This document shows positions 43,608 through 51,834 of a stretch of 64,000 nt of DNA, piece after piece; position 1 is the first letter of the stretch, and each line of letters opens with the position of its first letter. This DNA comes from Methylocystis bryophila. GTDB lineage: Bacteria > Pseudomonadota > Alphaproteobacteria > Rhizobiales > Beijerinckiaceae. A model generated the notes under the pieces. The model was not told the DNA's origin. It searched no databases and was given only the letters and a program-made list of their open reading frames with translations. The position numbers and the translations under genes are program-made. Where the stretch lies: assembly GCF_027925445.1 (NCBI RefSeq), contig NZ_AP027149.1, forward strand, positions 1,798,001 to 1,862,000. Reading direction: 5' to 3'.

Positions 43608-44324
43608 ATGAAGGCCAAAACGCAAACTCCCGACGGCATGCAGGAGGCGGCGGAGCCCCATTTTCACGGGCACCGGCAGCGACTGCGCGACCGCTTCATG
43701 GAGGCGGGCGCCGGCGCTCTTTCCGATTATGAGCTCGTCGAGCTTGTGCTGTTTCGCGCGATCCCACGGCGGGACGTGAAGCCGCTCGCCAAGGCTTTGG
43801 TCGCGCGCTTTGGCTCCTTCGCCGAGGTCGTCGCGGCGCGGCCCGAGCGGTTGCGCGAGATCGAAGGGTTAGGCGAAGCGGCCGTCTGCGAGCTCAAGCT
43901 GATGGAGGCGGCGGGCCGCCGTCTCGCCCGCGGCGAGGTTGGAAAGCGGCGCGCGCTGTCCTCATTCATCGAGGTCATCGACTATTGCCATGCGTCGATG
44001 GCTTACGCCGAGCGTGAGGAGTTCCGGGTGCTCTTTCTCGACAAGCGCAACGGCCTGATCGCCGACGAATTGCTCGGCGTCGGCACGGTCGATCACACGC
44101 CCGTCTATCCTCGTGAGATCGTTCGTCGCGCGCTCGAGCTCAGCGCTTCGGCGCTCATCCTCGCGCATAATCACCCGTCCGGCGATCCGACTCCCTCCAC
44201 CGCCGACGTGCGGCTCACGCGCGACATCGTCGAGATCGCGAAGCCCTTCAACATCGCCGTGCACGACCATCTGGTCATCGGGCGGCACGGGCACGCGAGC
44301 CTCAAGGGTTTGAAAATGATTTAA
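43608..44324 (+). CDS. radC: RadC/YicR-family JAB-domain protein
   Basis: 238 aa with an N-terminal helix-hairpin-helix-like region (LSDYELVELVLFRAIPRRDVKPLAKALVARFG, LREIEGLGEAAVCELK) and a C-terminal JAB/MPN metalloprotease-like domain. Zinc ligands are in LILAHNHPSGDPTPSTAD (HxH...D), with the conserved Glu in AEREEFRVLFLD. Despite the name, a role in DNA repair is not established; the family is often linked to mobile DNA and recombination. It begins 68 bases after map. Confidence 0.93.
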   Translation: MKAKTQTPDGMQEAAEPHFHGHRQRLRDRFMEAGAGALSDYELVELVLFRAIPRRDVKPLAKALVARFGSFAEVVAARPERLREIEGLGEAAVCELKLMEAAGRRLARGEVGKRRALSSFIEVIDYCHASMAYAEREEFRVLFLDKRNGLIADELLGVGTVDHTPVYPREIVRRALELSASALILAHNHPSGDPTPSTADVRLTRDIVEIAKPFNIAVHDHLVIGRHGHASLKGLKMI

Positions 44325-44440
44325 GCCACGAGGAGGAGCCGACATGTCAAAGCTCCACGATGGCCAAGCTCGACATCGCTGAATTGAAGCGCGCCTTGAA
44401 TGGGACGGAAAGCGCCACGGCGTGATCGCGCGAGGGGCCG

Positions 44441-45406
44441 CTAACGCTTTCCCTTCTTCCGGGGCTGCGGAGCGTCGTGTTTGGGCGCCGCAGGCCTGCT
44501 CTCCTTGCCCTCGGCGGCAAGCCTGACGATCCGCTCGCGAATCCAACGCGAGCCGGCGTGCGCGTGGCTGCGCTCGTGCCACAGCAGCGCGACCTCAAAT
44601 CGCTCAGAGAGCCAGGGCGGCTCGATGATCGTCAATCGATTTCGATGCGCTTGAAGAAGGCGCCGCGGCGCGAGCGCGACGAGATCGCTCGTCGCGACGA
44701 TCTCCGGCAGGAAAAGAAAGGACGCCGCCGAGAGCACGACATTGCGGCGATGGCCCAGCGCCGCCAGCGCCTCGTCGACGGGCGTTGTGAAGCCGCCGCC
44801 TTGCCGTGAGACGATCACATGCTCGAGGCGAACATAGTCCTCGATCGTGGGGGCGGCCTTCAGTTTTGGATGATCGCGGCGCCCGATGAGCACGTAGCTT
44901 TCGTCGAAGAGACGGCGTTTGCGCAAATGCTGGGCGTCGCCGTCGGGCATGGCGATCGCCAAATCGATCTCGCCGCTTGCGAGCTGAGGCTCGAGCTGCT
45001 GTGGGCTCAAACGGCGAACGGCGACGCGTATGCGCGGCGCCTCGCGGCGCAGCGCCAGGACGAGGGGACCGACGATGACCGCCTCCAGATAATCTGAGCA
45101 GGCGATCGTCAGCGTGAAGGCCGCGCTCTCGGGCGCGAAATCCTTGTGGTTGCGCATCGTGCCGCGCAATTGATCAAGCGCCTGACGCAAGGGGTCGAGA
45201 AGCTCGAGCGCCTTGACCGTCGGCGTCATGCCACGATGTGCGGGAACGAGCAGCGGGTCCTCGAACAAGGCTCTGAGGCGATTGAGCTGCGCGCTGACGG
45301 CGGGCTGGCTCAGATGAAGCCGCGCCGCGGCCTTCGTCACATTGCGTGTGGCGAGCAGGGCTTCGAGCGTCACAAGCAGGTTGAGGTCGATGCGCTTGGT
45401 ATCCAT
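44441..45406 (-). CDS. LysR-family transcriptional regulator
   Basis: 321 aa from ATG 45406 (MDTKRIDLNLLVTLEALLATRNVTKAAARLHLSQPAVSAQLNRLR), a classic N-terminal winged helix. The effector-binding domain follows from about residue 95 (FTLTIACSDYLEAVIVGPLVLALRREAPRIRVAVRRL), with strong similarity in layout to the NodD/SyrM-like branch. The C-terminus is basic (PAAPKHDAPQPRKKGKR). Divergent from a flavodoxin-like quinone reductase gene with 96 AT-rich bases between them, containing TGAT/ATCA half-sites suitable for LysR binding, so it most likely regulates that gene. Confidence 0.9.
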   Translation of the reverse strand: MDTKRIDLNLLVTLEALLATRNVTKAAARLHLSQPAVSAQLNRLRALFEDPLLVPAHRGMTPTVKALELLDPLRQALDQLRGTMRNHKDFAPESAAFTLTIACSDYLEAVIVGPLVLALRREAPRIRVAVRRLSPQQLEPQLASGEIDLAIAMPDGDAQHLRKRRLFDESYVLIGRRDHPKLKAAPTIEDYVRLEHVIVSRQGGGFTTPVDEALAALGHRRNVVLSAASFLFLPEIVATSDLVALAPRRLLQAHRNRLTIIEPPWLSERFEVALLWHERSHAHAGSRWIRERIVRLAAEGKESRPAAPKHDAPQPRKKGKR

Positions 45407-45502
45407 CAAAATGATGATAGAGCAAAAAATAATCAATTTCACAGATAGTGGTCGAAACGACAAGCTCCAGCCGTCGAGCCTTCAATGCTGGAGATCTGAG
45501 CC

Positions 45503-46282
45503 GTGCGCAAAAACATCCTTCTGGTTTACGCCCATCCCGAACCGACCTCTTTGACGCGACTGCTCGTGGCGGTGGCGATCGACGCGCTCGAGAAGCAGGG
45601 TCATGCGATCGCGCAATCCGATCTCTACGGCATGCGCTGGAAAGCCGTCTTCGACGCCGATGATTTCCCCTCTCGCGCCGATCCGACGCGGCTGTCGTTC
45701 ATCGCGGAATCCGCTCACGCCTATGCGACGGGGCGGCAGACCGATGATGTGGCGAGCGAGCAAGCCAAATTGCTATCGGCCGACGCCGTCATCTTCGTCT
45801 TTCCCCTGTGGTGGTATGCGCCGCCGGCCATCGTGAAGGGTTGGATCGAGCGGGTCTACGCCTTCGGTTTCGGCTACGGCTACAGGGATGGCGGCAATCG
45901 TCACCGGTTTGGCGAGGGCGCGCTCAAGGGCAAGCGCGCGCTGGTCTGTGTTCTCGCGGGCGGGCCGACTGCGGACTATGGTCCACGCGGCGTCAACGGA
46001 CCTTTGGATCAGCTTTTGTTTCCGCTGACCCATGGCGCGCTGTTCTATCCGGGCATGGACGTTCTCCCGCTTCACGCCATTTACGGAACGGTCTTCGTGA
46101 CGAGCGCCGCACAGGTTGGCGCCATCAGGGAGAGCTGGCGGCGCCGAGTCGAAGGGCTCTTTACCGACAATCCCATTCCGTTTCGCCCGCAAAATGGCGG
46201 GGACTATCCCGATTTTCACACGCTCGCTGAGCATGTCGCGCCTGGCCGCGACGGCTTGACCGCGCATATCGCAGATGAGTGA
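45503..46282 (+). CDS. NAD(P)H-dependent flavin oxidoreductase (NQO1/MdaB-like)
   Basis: 259 aa from GTG 45503. Flavodoxin-like fold: ILLVYAHPEPTSLTRLLVAVAIDAL (FMN/FAD phosphate loop), then the conserved ADAVIFVFPLWWYAPPAIVKGWIERVYAFGFGYG typical of NAD(P)H quinone reductases, and LVCVLAGGPTADYGPRGVNG. It probably performs two-electron reduction of quinones or related electrophiles. Divergent from the LysR regulator that likely controls it. Confidence 0.88.
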   Translation: MRKNILLVYAHPEPTSLTRLLVAVAIDALEKQGHAIAQSDLYGMRWKAVFDADDFPSRADPTRLSFIAESAHAYATGRQTDDVASEQAKLLSADAVIFVFPLWWYAPPAIVKGWIERVYAFGFGYGYRDGGNRHRFGEGALKGKRALVCVLAGGPTADYGPRGVNGPLDQLLFPLTHGALFYPGMDVLPLHAIYGTVFVTSAAQVGAIRESWRRRVEGLFTDNPIPFRPQNGGDYPDFHTLAEHVAPGRDGLTAHIADE

Positions 46283-46458
46283 ACGGCTCGCCGCTCATTC
46301 CTGCGAGGGATCGACGCGCGGCGACGTCGGCGCTACTCTCGCCACACGCGGAATCGCGCCTGAACGCTGCGGTTCTCGAGCGCGTTCTCCGCTCGGATGG
46401 AATTGTTTGGGCGGCAAGCGATCGCGCGCGGAAAGCAGCGTGATTTAAGGAGTGAGCT

Positions 46459-46884
46459 ATGGCTGAGGGCTTCCCGGTCAGCGGACAATGTCTTTGCGGC
46501 GCGGTGCGGGTGACGGCGAAAGCCGCCCCGTTTCGGATGGCGCAATGTCACTGCCGCGACTGTCAGCGCGTTTCCGGAACGGGCCACACGACCAATGCGC
46601 TCTTTCACGAGGCCGACGTTGAGGTCATCGGCGAGACGAGGGGCTTTGCGGTGACGGCGGACAGCGGCTCGACGTTGACGCGTTATTTCTGTCCCGTCTG
46701 CGGCAGCCGCATGTTCGGCCACAATTCCAAGCGGCCCGGCGCGGTCGTCCTCTCCGCCGGGATTTTCGACGAGTCGGATTGGTTCCAGCCGCAGATGGCG
46801 CTTTACAGCGCGCGCCGCCCGGCGTGGGATCCGGAGCGCGCCGACATCCCGAACTTCGAGACGATGCCGCCGTCGCCAAAGTGA
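46459..46884 (+). CDS. GFA-family zinc-binding protein
   Basis: 141 aa. Zinc-binding Cys pattern of the GFA fold: SGQCLCGAVRV, CHCRDCQRVSG and YFCPVCGSRMF. The family was named for glutathione-dependent formaldehyde activation, but that role is doubtful for most members. In a C1-using organism a formaldehyde or glutathione link is tempting but unproven. ATG 46459 is preceded by AAGGAGTGA. Stand-alone gene. Confidence 0.88.
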   Translation: MAEGFPVSGQCLCGAVRVTAKAAPFRMAQCHCRDCQRVSGTGHTTNALFHEADVEVIGETRGFAVTADSGSTLTRYFCPVCGSRMFGHNSKRPGAVVLSAGIFDESDWFQPQMALYSARRPAWDPERADIPNFETMPPSPK

Positions 46885-46918
46885 ACGACGTCGGCGCCGC
46901 CGCCTGCGCCTCTCTTGA

Positions 46919-47956
46919 TCACTCCACGCCCAGCTTCTTTTGCAGATTGGTCGACGACGTCGTGTATTGGAAAAGCAGCTTCTTATGCGGATAGACGTAA
47001 TGATGGATGCGCTGCGCTGCGAGCGAACCCTCGTGGAAGCCGCATAAAATCAGTTTCAGCTTGCCGGGATAGGTGTTGATGTCGCCCACCGCGAAGATGC
47101 CGGGATGATCCGTCTCGAATTTCTCGGTGTCGACCGGAATGAGATTCTCATGCAGGTTCAGACCCCAGTTGGCGACGGGGCCGAGCTTCATGGTCAGCCC
47201 GAAGAATGGGATGAGGCGGTTGCAGGCGAGCGCCTCCTGCGCGCCGTCATTGCCTTTCAGCGTCGCGGTCGAAAGCTCGCCGTTTTCGCCGTCGATATGG
47301 GTAATCTGGCCGAGCTTCAGCGCGATCTTGCCGCCAGCTACGAGCTCCTGCATCGCCTTCACGGAATGGGGAGCGGCGCGGAACTCCGCGCGGCGGTGCA
47401 CAAGCGTCAGGCTCTTGGCCACCGGCTGCAAATTGAGCGTCCAGTCGAGCGCCGAGTCGCCGCCGCCGACAATCACCACGTCTTTGTCGCGAAAGTCCTC
47501 GACCCGGCGAACCGCATAGAACACGGATTTGTGCTCATAGGCCTCGATGCCGGGGATCGGCGGCTTCTTAGGCTGGAAGGAGCCGCCGCCGGCGGCGATC
47601 ACGACCGCCTTGGCCTTGAACTCTTTGCCGAAGTCCGTGCCGACGAGGAAGGAGGGCTCTTCCGCCGTTCCGACCGATCGGAGGGTTTCGACCATCTCAC
47701 CGAAATGGAATGTCGGATGGAAAGGGGCGATCTGCTTAAGGAGATCGTCGGTCAGACCCTGGCCGGTGATGTGGGGAATGCCGGGAATGTCGTAGATCGG
47801 CTTTTCCGGATAGAGTTCCGAGCATTGGCCGCCGGCGCGCGGCAGAATGTCCACAAGATGCGCCTTGATGTCCAAGAGGCCCAGCTCGAAGACCGTGAAC
47901 AGGCCAGCCGGGCCCGCGCCGACGATGACCACGTCGGTCTCGATCACTTCGCTCAT
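46919..47956 (-). CDS. Ferredoxin-NADP reductase, TrxR-like type
   Basis: 345 aa from ATG 47956. FAD-binding VVIVGAGPAGLFTVFELG at residues 9-26, NADP-binding KDVVIVGGGDSALDWTLNL near 165, and C-terminal GIFAVGDINTYPGKLKLILCGFHEGSLAA. It lacks the CxxC of thioredoxin reductase, as expected for this ferredoxin/flavodoxin reductase family. An adrenodoxin-type ferredoxin gene lies upstream on the same strand (48189-48578), so the two may act as a redox pair, although a repeat element separates them. Confidence 0.9.
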   Translation of the reverse strand: MSEVIETDVVIVGAGPAGLFTVFELGLLDIKAHLVDILPRAGGQCSELYPEKPIYDIPGIPHITGQGLTDDLLKQIAPFHPTFHFGEMVETLRSVGTAEEPSFLVGTDFGKEFKAKAVVIAAGGGSFQPKKPPIPGIEAYEHKSVFYAVRRVEDFRDKDVVIVGGGDSALDWTLNLQPVAKSLTLVHRRAEFRAAPHSVKAMQELVAGGKIALKLGQITHIDGENGELSTATLKGNDGAQEALACNRLIPFFGLTMKLGPVANWGLNLHENLIPVDTEKFETDHPGIFAVGDINTYPGKLKLILCGFHEGSLAAQRIHHYVYPHKKLLFQYTTSSTNLQKKLGVE

Positions 47957-48091
47957 TCTTTTAGGATCCCCGAAAGGGTGGAGCGCCCGCGCGCGAACGC
48001 CGGGCACAGTCCAGTTGTTCTATAGCATGCTTGCGGCGACGCAAGCCGAGTCGCCCGCGCCGCTCATGCGCCCAGTCGTCGCGCTGGCCTA

Positions 48092-48189
48092 GAGCAAGTC
48101 CCGGAAAAGTGCGAAACGCTTTTCCGGTCAGGACACGCTCCAAACTTTTGATTTAGCGCGGTTCCTTATCGCTCGAGCGGGAAACGCGC
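48092..48189 (-). repeat. Palindromic element, family 1, copy f (98 bp)
   Basis: CTAG on both sides (TA 48090-48091 and 48190-48191). About 14 bases shorter than the standard copies because the hairpin half has lost one arm (cgctcgagcgg instead of a full inverted repeat). TA 48190-48191 lies in the ferredoxin TAG stop codon. Confidence 0.82.
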
Positions 48190-48578
48190 TAGCCTTGCTG
48201 CGCGGGCGTGCGCAGGATGAGGCCCTCGAGCTCCGGCTTCACGACGATCTGACAGCAAAGGCGTGAGTTCTGCTCGACGGCGAAGGCGAAATCCAGCATG
48301 TCCTCTTCCATCTGCGAGCGCGCGCCGGTCTTCTCGAGCCATGCGGCGTCGACATAGACATGGCAGGTCGCGCAGGCGCAGGCGCCGCCGCATTCCGCGG
48401 CGATCTCGGGGATGTCGTTGCGGCGAGCGGTCTCCATCACAGTCGAGCCGACCTCGCCTTCCACCGTTCGCGCTTGTCCCTTGGAATCGACGAAGGTAAT
48501 CTTGACCTTCGAGGGCGCGCCGCCGCCGGGCTCGGCGCCGTAACGAAGGAGTTGATCGTCGAGTGCCGTCTTGACCAT
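48189..48578 (-). CDS. [2Fe-2S] ferredoxin, adrenodoxin type
   Basis: 129 aa. Cluster ligands are in AAECGGACACATCHVYVD (C-x5-C-x2-C) and the fourth Cys in SRLCCQIVV. The N-terminus up to SKVKITFVDSKGQ is about 20 residues longer than usual for the family, and a later start is possible but no better signal is seen. Family members feed electrons to cytochromes P450, Fe-S assembly or Rieske oxygenases. The neighbouring ferredoxin reductase is the likely electron source. Confidence 0.92.
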   Translation of the reverse strand: MVKTALDDQLLRYGAEPGGGAPSKVKITFVDSKGQARTVEGEVGSTVMETARRNDIPEIAAECGGACACATCHVYVDAAWLEKTGARSQMEEDMLDFAFAVEQNSRLCCQIVVKPELEGLILRTPAQQG

Positions 48579-48683
48579 TTGCTTGAGCTTTCTCCCGAAC
48601 GCCAGATAGCGCCACCGTAACGACGCTTCTCAACTTTAGCGGTCCAGTAGCAGAGCCCCGGCGCCCACGCCAGTCCTTTCGCG

Positions 48684-49265
48684 TCACCTTCCTCGGCGGA
48701 GCCAGGCGGCGAGCCGGTCCGCCGCCGCGTCCAACGCGGCTTCATAGGCGCGCGCGGCCTCCGGTCCGAGCGTATGCGGCGCAGGCGCCTCGCCGAGAAT
48801 GACTTTCTCGCTCACTTGCCCGCCGTCTTTTTTCGTGAGGCGAGCGACGATCTCGACGAGCGCCGTTTCACTGCCCGAGTCGATCTCGAAGCGGCGCAGC
48901 TCCATCGACAAGCGGTAAGCCGCGTTGTCGCCCTGGCGAACGGCGTTGACGCCGAGCGCCATGAGGCGGTCGATCAACCGCCCCTGCACAAGTCTCGGCA
49001 CAGTGTCCGACCATTGCGCGTCGGCAAGGTAGGCGAGCTCGCCGCCCTCGCCGCGGATGAGGAAGCGGTTCGTGTCGATGATGGCCGGCGCGCTGGGCTC
49101 CTGGATCGCGATCGCCTCGCCATGGACCCGCCCGCGCGTAAAACTGTCCGGCGAGAAGTCGAAGGTTTCGCGTGGACTGGAGCAGGCCAAGAGCGTCAGC
49201 GCGGCGCAGATCGCCGTCGCGACGCCGAGCAGGCCTCCCTTCCGTTTCGACCGAATCGGATACAT
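48684..49265 (-). CDS. ABC-type transport auxiliary lipoprotein
   Basis: 193 aa from ATG 49265. Lipobox AALTLLACSS near residue 27 predicts lipidation and outer-membrane anchoring. The body fits the ABC-transporter auxiliary component family (PqiC/LetA-linked type): LRRFEIDSGSETALVEIVARLTKKDGGQV and a final helix ARAYEAALDAAADRLAAWLRRGR. In homologues it follows MlaE/MlaF/MlaD-like lipid-transport genes; here it is alone, so its partners must be elsewhere. Confidence 0.75.
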   Translation of the reverse strand: MYPIRSKRKGGLLGVATAICAALTLLACSSPRETFDFSPDSFTRGRVHGEAIAIQEPSAPAIIDTNRFLIRGEGGELAYLADAQWSDTVPRLVQGRLIDRLMALGVNAVRQGDNAAYRLSMELRRFEIDSGSETALVEIVARLTKKDGGQVSEKVILGEAPAPHTLGPEAARAYEAALDAAADRLAAWLRRGR

Positions 49266-49586
49266 GCGTCCTCGCGCGCCATCCGGGATCCGGTTTCGCC
49301 CGCAGAGCCTGAGCTTAGCGTATTTTTGCGACAGGAACAAAAGGCCGACGTCTCCGGCGATGAGCCATTAAGCGGAAGATTCCTGGGCCAGACAATGCTT
49401 CTCCTCTGGTCATGCAAGGGTTTCGTCCGCAAGGCGCGCCCCGGCATTTCGAGGATCTTGCTTAAGAAAGAGGTAACTTCGGGGCTAGGCCGACATAGCG
49501 TCTTTCCCGCTCGAACGGGATCGTTCGAGCGTCGCGGCCCTCCGCGCCGCCGCGCCCGCGCCCGCGATTGCCGGGCCGCTCCGCGC
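49266..49586. other. Intergenic region with repeat fragment
   Basis: 321 bases. At about 49497-49536 a fragment of the family 1 hairpin (cccgctcgaacgggatcgttcgagcg) is present without CTAG borders. Otherwise no gene or RNA is seen. Confidence 0.5.
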
Positions 49587-50966
49587 TCACTCCGCTGCGG
49601 CCTGATCCTTGGCGTTGCGAGCGAGCCTCTCCGTCTTCAAGAGTTCGGCCACTAGGAAAGCCACCTCAATCGCCTGTTCAGCGTTCAGGCGCGGATCACA
49701 ATAGGTGTGATAGCGGTCGCGGAGATCGGATTCCGAAATCGCGCGCGCGCCGCCTGTGCATTCCGTCACATTCTTGCCCGTCATCTCGAGATGGATGCCG
49801 CCGGCGTATGTGCCTTCCGCCTGATGCACGGCGAAAAAGCCCCGGATCTCGGCCATGATGCGGTCGAACGGCCGGGTCTTGTAGCCGCCGGCGCTGATCG
49901 TGTTGCCGTGCATCGGATCGCAGGACCAGACGACTTCTCTGCCCTCGCGGGCTACGGCGCGGATCAACGGGGGAAGCTTCTCTTCGACCTTATCGGCGCC
50001 GAAGCGGCAGATGAGCGTGAGGCGTCCCGGCGCATTCTCCGGGTTGAGCAGATCGATGAGCTGGAGGAGGCCATCGGGGCTGAGACTTGGCCCGCATTTG
50101 AGGCCGAGCGGGTTCTTCACGCCGCGCAGATAGTCGATATGCGCGCCGCCCGCTTGGCGCGTGCGGTCGCCGCACCAAAGCATGTGGCCCGACGTCGCGT
50201 AATGGTCGCCGGTCGTCGAGTCGACCCGCGTCAGCGCCTCCTCATAGCCGAGCAGCAACGCCTCGTGGGAGGTGTAGAACTCGGCCTGGCGCATCTCCGG
50301 ATGATGCTGGGGGTCGAGTCCGATCGCACGCATGAAGCTGAGCGATTCGCCGATATGGTCGGCGAGCTTCTGATAGCGCTCGGACTGCGGGCTGTTCCGC
50401 ACGAAGCCGAGCATCCAGCGATGGGCGTTCTCGAGATTGGCGAAGCCGCCCATGGAGAAGGCGCGCAGCAGATTGAGCGTCGCAGCCGACTGGCGATAGG
50501 CGAGGAGTTGCCGCTCGGGATCGGGAATGCGCGCGGATTCCGTGAACTCGATGTCGTTGATGATGTCGCCGCGATAGCTCGGCAATTCGGCGCCGCCCTG
50601 CTTTTCGACCGGCGAGGAGCGGGGCTTGGCGAATTGTCCGGCGATGCGCCCGACCTTCACGACCGGCGAGGCGGCGGCATAGGTCAGCACCACCGCCATC
50701 TGCAGGAACACGCGGAAGAAATCGCGGATGTTGTCGGCGGAGTGCTCGGAAAAGGCCTCGGCGCAGTCGCCGCCTTGCAACAGGAAAGCCTTTCCAGCCG
50801 CGACCTCCGCCAGCGAGCGGGTCAAATTGCGCGCTTCGCCCGCAAAGACCAGAGGCGGGAAGCTCGCGATCTGCCGCTCCACCGCGGCCAGCGCGGCAGC
50901 GTCCGGGAAAATCGGCGTTTGCTCGATGGGCTTCTGTCTCCAGCCGCTGGGGCTCCAACGTTCCAA
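49587..50966 (-). CDS. aroH: 3-deoxy-7-phosphoheptulonate synthase, class II
   Basis: First step of the shikimate pathway (erythrose 4-phosphate + PEP to DAHP). 459 aa, the plant/actinobacterial-like class II enzyme common in Rhizobiales. Blocks: GKAFLLQGGDCAEAF, KVGRIAGQFAKPRS, the YRGDIIN segment, TTGDHYATSGHMLWCGDRTRQ, GLKCGPSL (PEP-binding), VVWSCDPMHGNTI (metal His), and GGIHLEMTGKNVTECTGG (metal Glu). ATG 50966. Divergent from infC. Confidence 0.95.
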   Translation of the reverse strand: MERWSPSGWRQKPIEQTPIFPDAAALAAVERQIASFPPLVFAGEARNLTRSLAEVAAGKAFLLQGGDCAEAFSEHSADNIRDFFRVFLQMAVVLTYAAASPVVKVGRIAGQFAKPRSSPVEKQGGAELPSYRGDIINDIEFTESARIPDPERQLLAYRQSAATLNLLRAFSMGGFANLENAHRWMLGFVRNSPQSERYQKLADHIGESLSFMRAIGLDPQHHPEMRQAEFYTSHEALLLGYEEALTRVDSTTGDHYATSGHMLWCGDRTRQAGGAHIDYLRGVKNPLGLKCGPSLSPDGLLQLIDLLNPENAPGRLTLICRFGADKVEEKLPPLIRAVAREGREVVWSCDPMHGNTISAGGYKTRPFDRIMAEIRGFFAVHQAEGTYAGGIHLEMTGKNVTECTGGARAISESDLRDRYHTYCDPRLNAEQAIEVAFLVAELLKTERLARNAKDQAAAE

Positions 50967-51260
50967 GATGGTGTATCTCCGCTACTTTCGCCCGATGGCG
51001 CTATTTTTTGGGGCGCTTATATAGCAGACGCCGTCGGTTGGCGACAGTATTGCGACGGCCCCGCGGCGGTTCTAGAACCGTTGCGCGGGGACCACGCCCG
51101 AGGATTTTCTTCGGACGCGGGGAGCTTGCGGTTGACACCGGCCGCATTCGTGAGAATCTGTTCCCGCGCATCCCGCTATCCTTGTAGAAGGGGCGGGGAG
51201 CGGCCCGTATCGAAACCTCGGCCAATTCGGGCTTGGCCTTGCGTCAGAAGGAGAAACTCC

Positions 51261-51800
51261 ATTCGCCGGCCAATGAAGAGCGTTGCGGTCCCTCAAAAGG
51301 AAGGCCCCAAAGTTAACAAAGAGATTCGCGCCAGAGAAGTGCGCCTCATCGATTCCGAAGGCAAGAACCACGGCGTCGTGCCTTTCCTGCAGGCGCTGGA
51401 GCTTGCCGACGCCGCAGCGCTGGACTTGGTCGAGATCGACCCCAATTCCGAGCCGCCCGTTTGCAAGATCCTCAATTACGGACGCTTCCGCTTTACCGAG
51501 CAAAAGCGCGCCGCCGAGGCGCGCAAGAAGCAAAAGATCGTCGAGGTCAAGGAGATCAAGCTGCGCCCCGGCATCGACGATCACGACTATGAGACAAAGA
51601 TGAAGGCGGCGCGCCGCTTCTTCGAGGAAGGCGACAAGGTCAAGGTCACTCTGCGCTTTCGGGGCCGCGAGATCGCTCACCAGGACATCGGCTATCGTCT
51701 AATGACGCGCGTCAAGGCCGAGACCGCGACGATCGCCAAGGTCGAGCTCGAGCCTTCCATGGAAGGCCGTCAGATGATCATGGTCCTCTCGCCGCGCTGA
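51261..51800 (+). CDS. infC: Translation initiation factor IF-3 with AUU start
   Basis: Binds the 30S subunit and controls initiator tRNA and start-codon choice. I place the start at ATT 51261 and not ATG 51273: AAGGAG sits seven bases before ATT, and the codons ATT-CGC-CGG-CCA give the (M)RRP that opens IF-3 in many Rhizobiales. AUU is the classical self-regulating infC start. 179 aa: N-domain (IRAREVRLIDSEGKNHG, PPVCKILNYGRFRF), Lys-rich linker (RKKQKIVEVKEIKLRPG) and C-domain (VKVTLRFRGREIAH, MEGRQMIMVLSPR). Confidence 0.93.
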   Translation: MRRPMKSVAVPQKEGPKVNKEIRAREVRLIDSEGKNHGVVPFLQALELADAAALDLVEIDPNSEPPVCKILNYGRFRFTEQKRAAEARKKQKIVEVKEIKLRPGIDDHDYETKMKAARRFFEEGDKVKVTLRFRGREIAHQDIGYRLMTRVKAETATIAKVELEPSMEGRQMIMVLSPR

Positions 51801-51834
51801 AGTTTCGGCGCGCGCTTTCGATCGGAACGCGCCC

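Noticed and set aside
44344..44425. Very short ORFs between radC and the LysR gene
   Set aside because: Twenty codons or fewer, no ribosome-binding site or conservation that I can judge; possibly a remnant.
46459..46884. Calling the GFA protein a formaldehyde-detoxifying enzyme
   Set aside because: The family name rests on doubtful biochemistry and no formaldehyde pathway gene is adjacent.
49707..51273. Long plus-strand open frame running into infC
   Set aside because: It is antisense to class II DAHP synthase up to 50966 and only becomes real coding sequence at the infC start.
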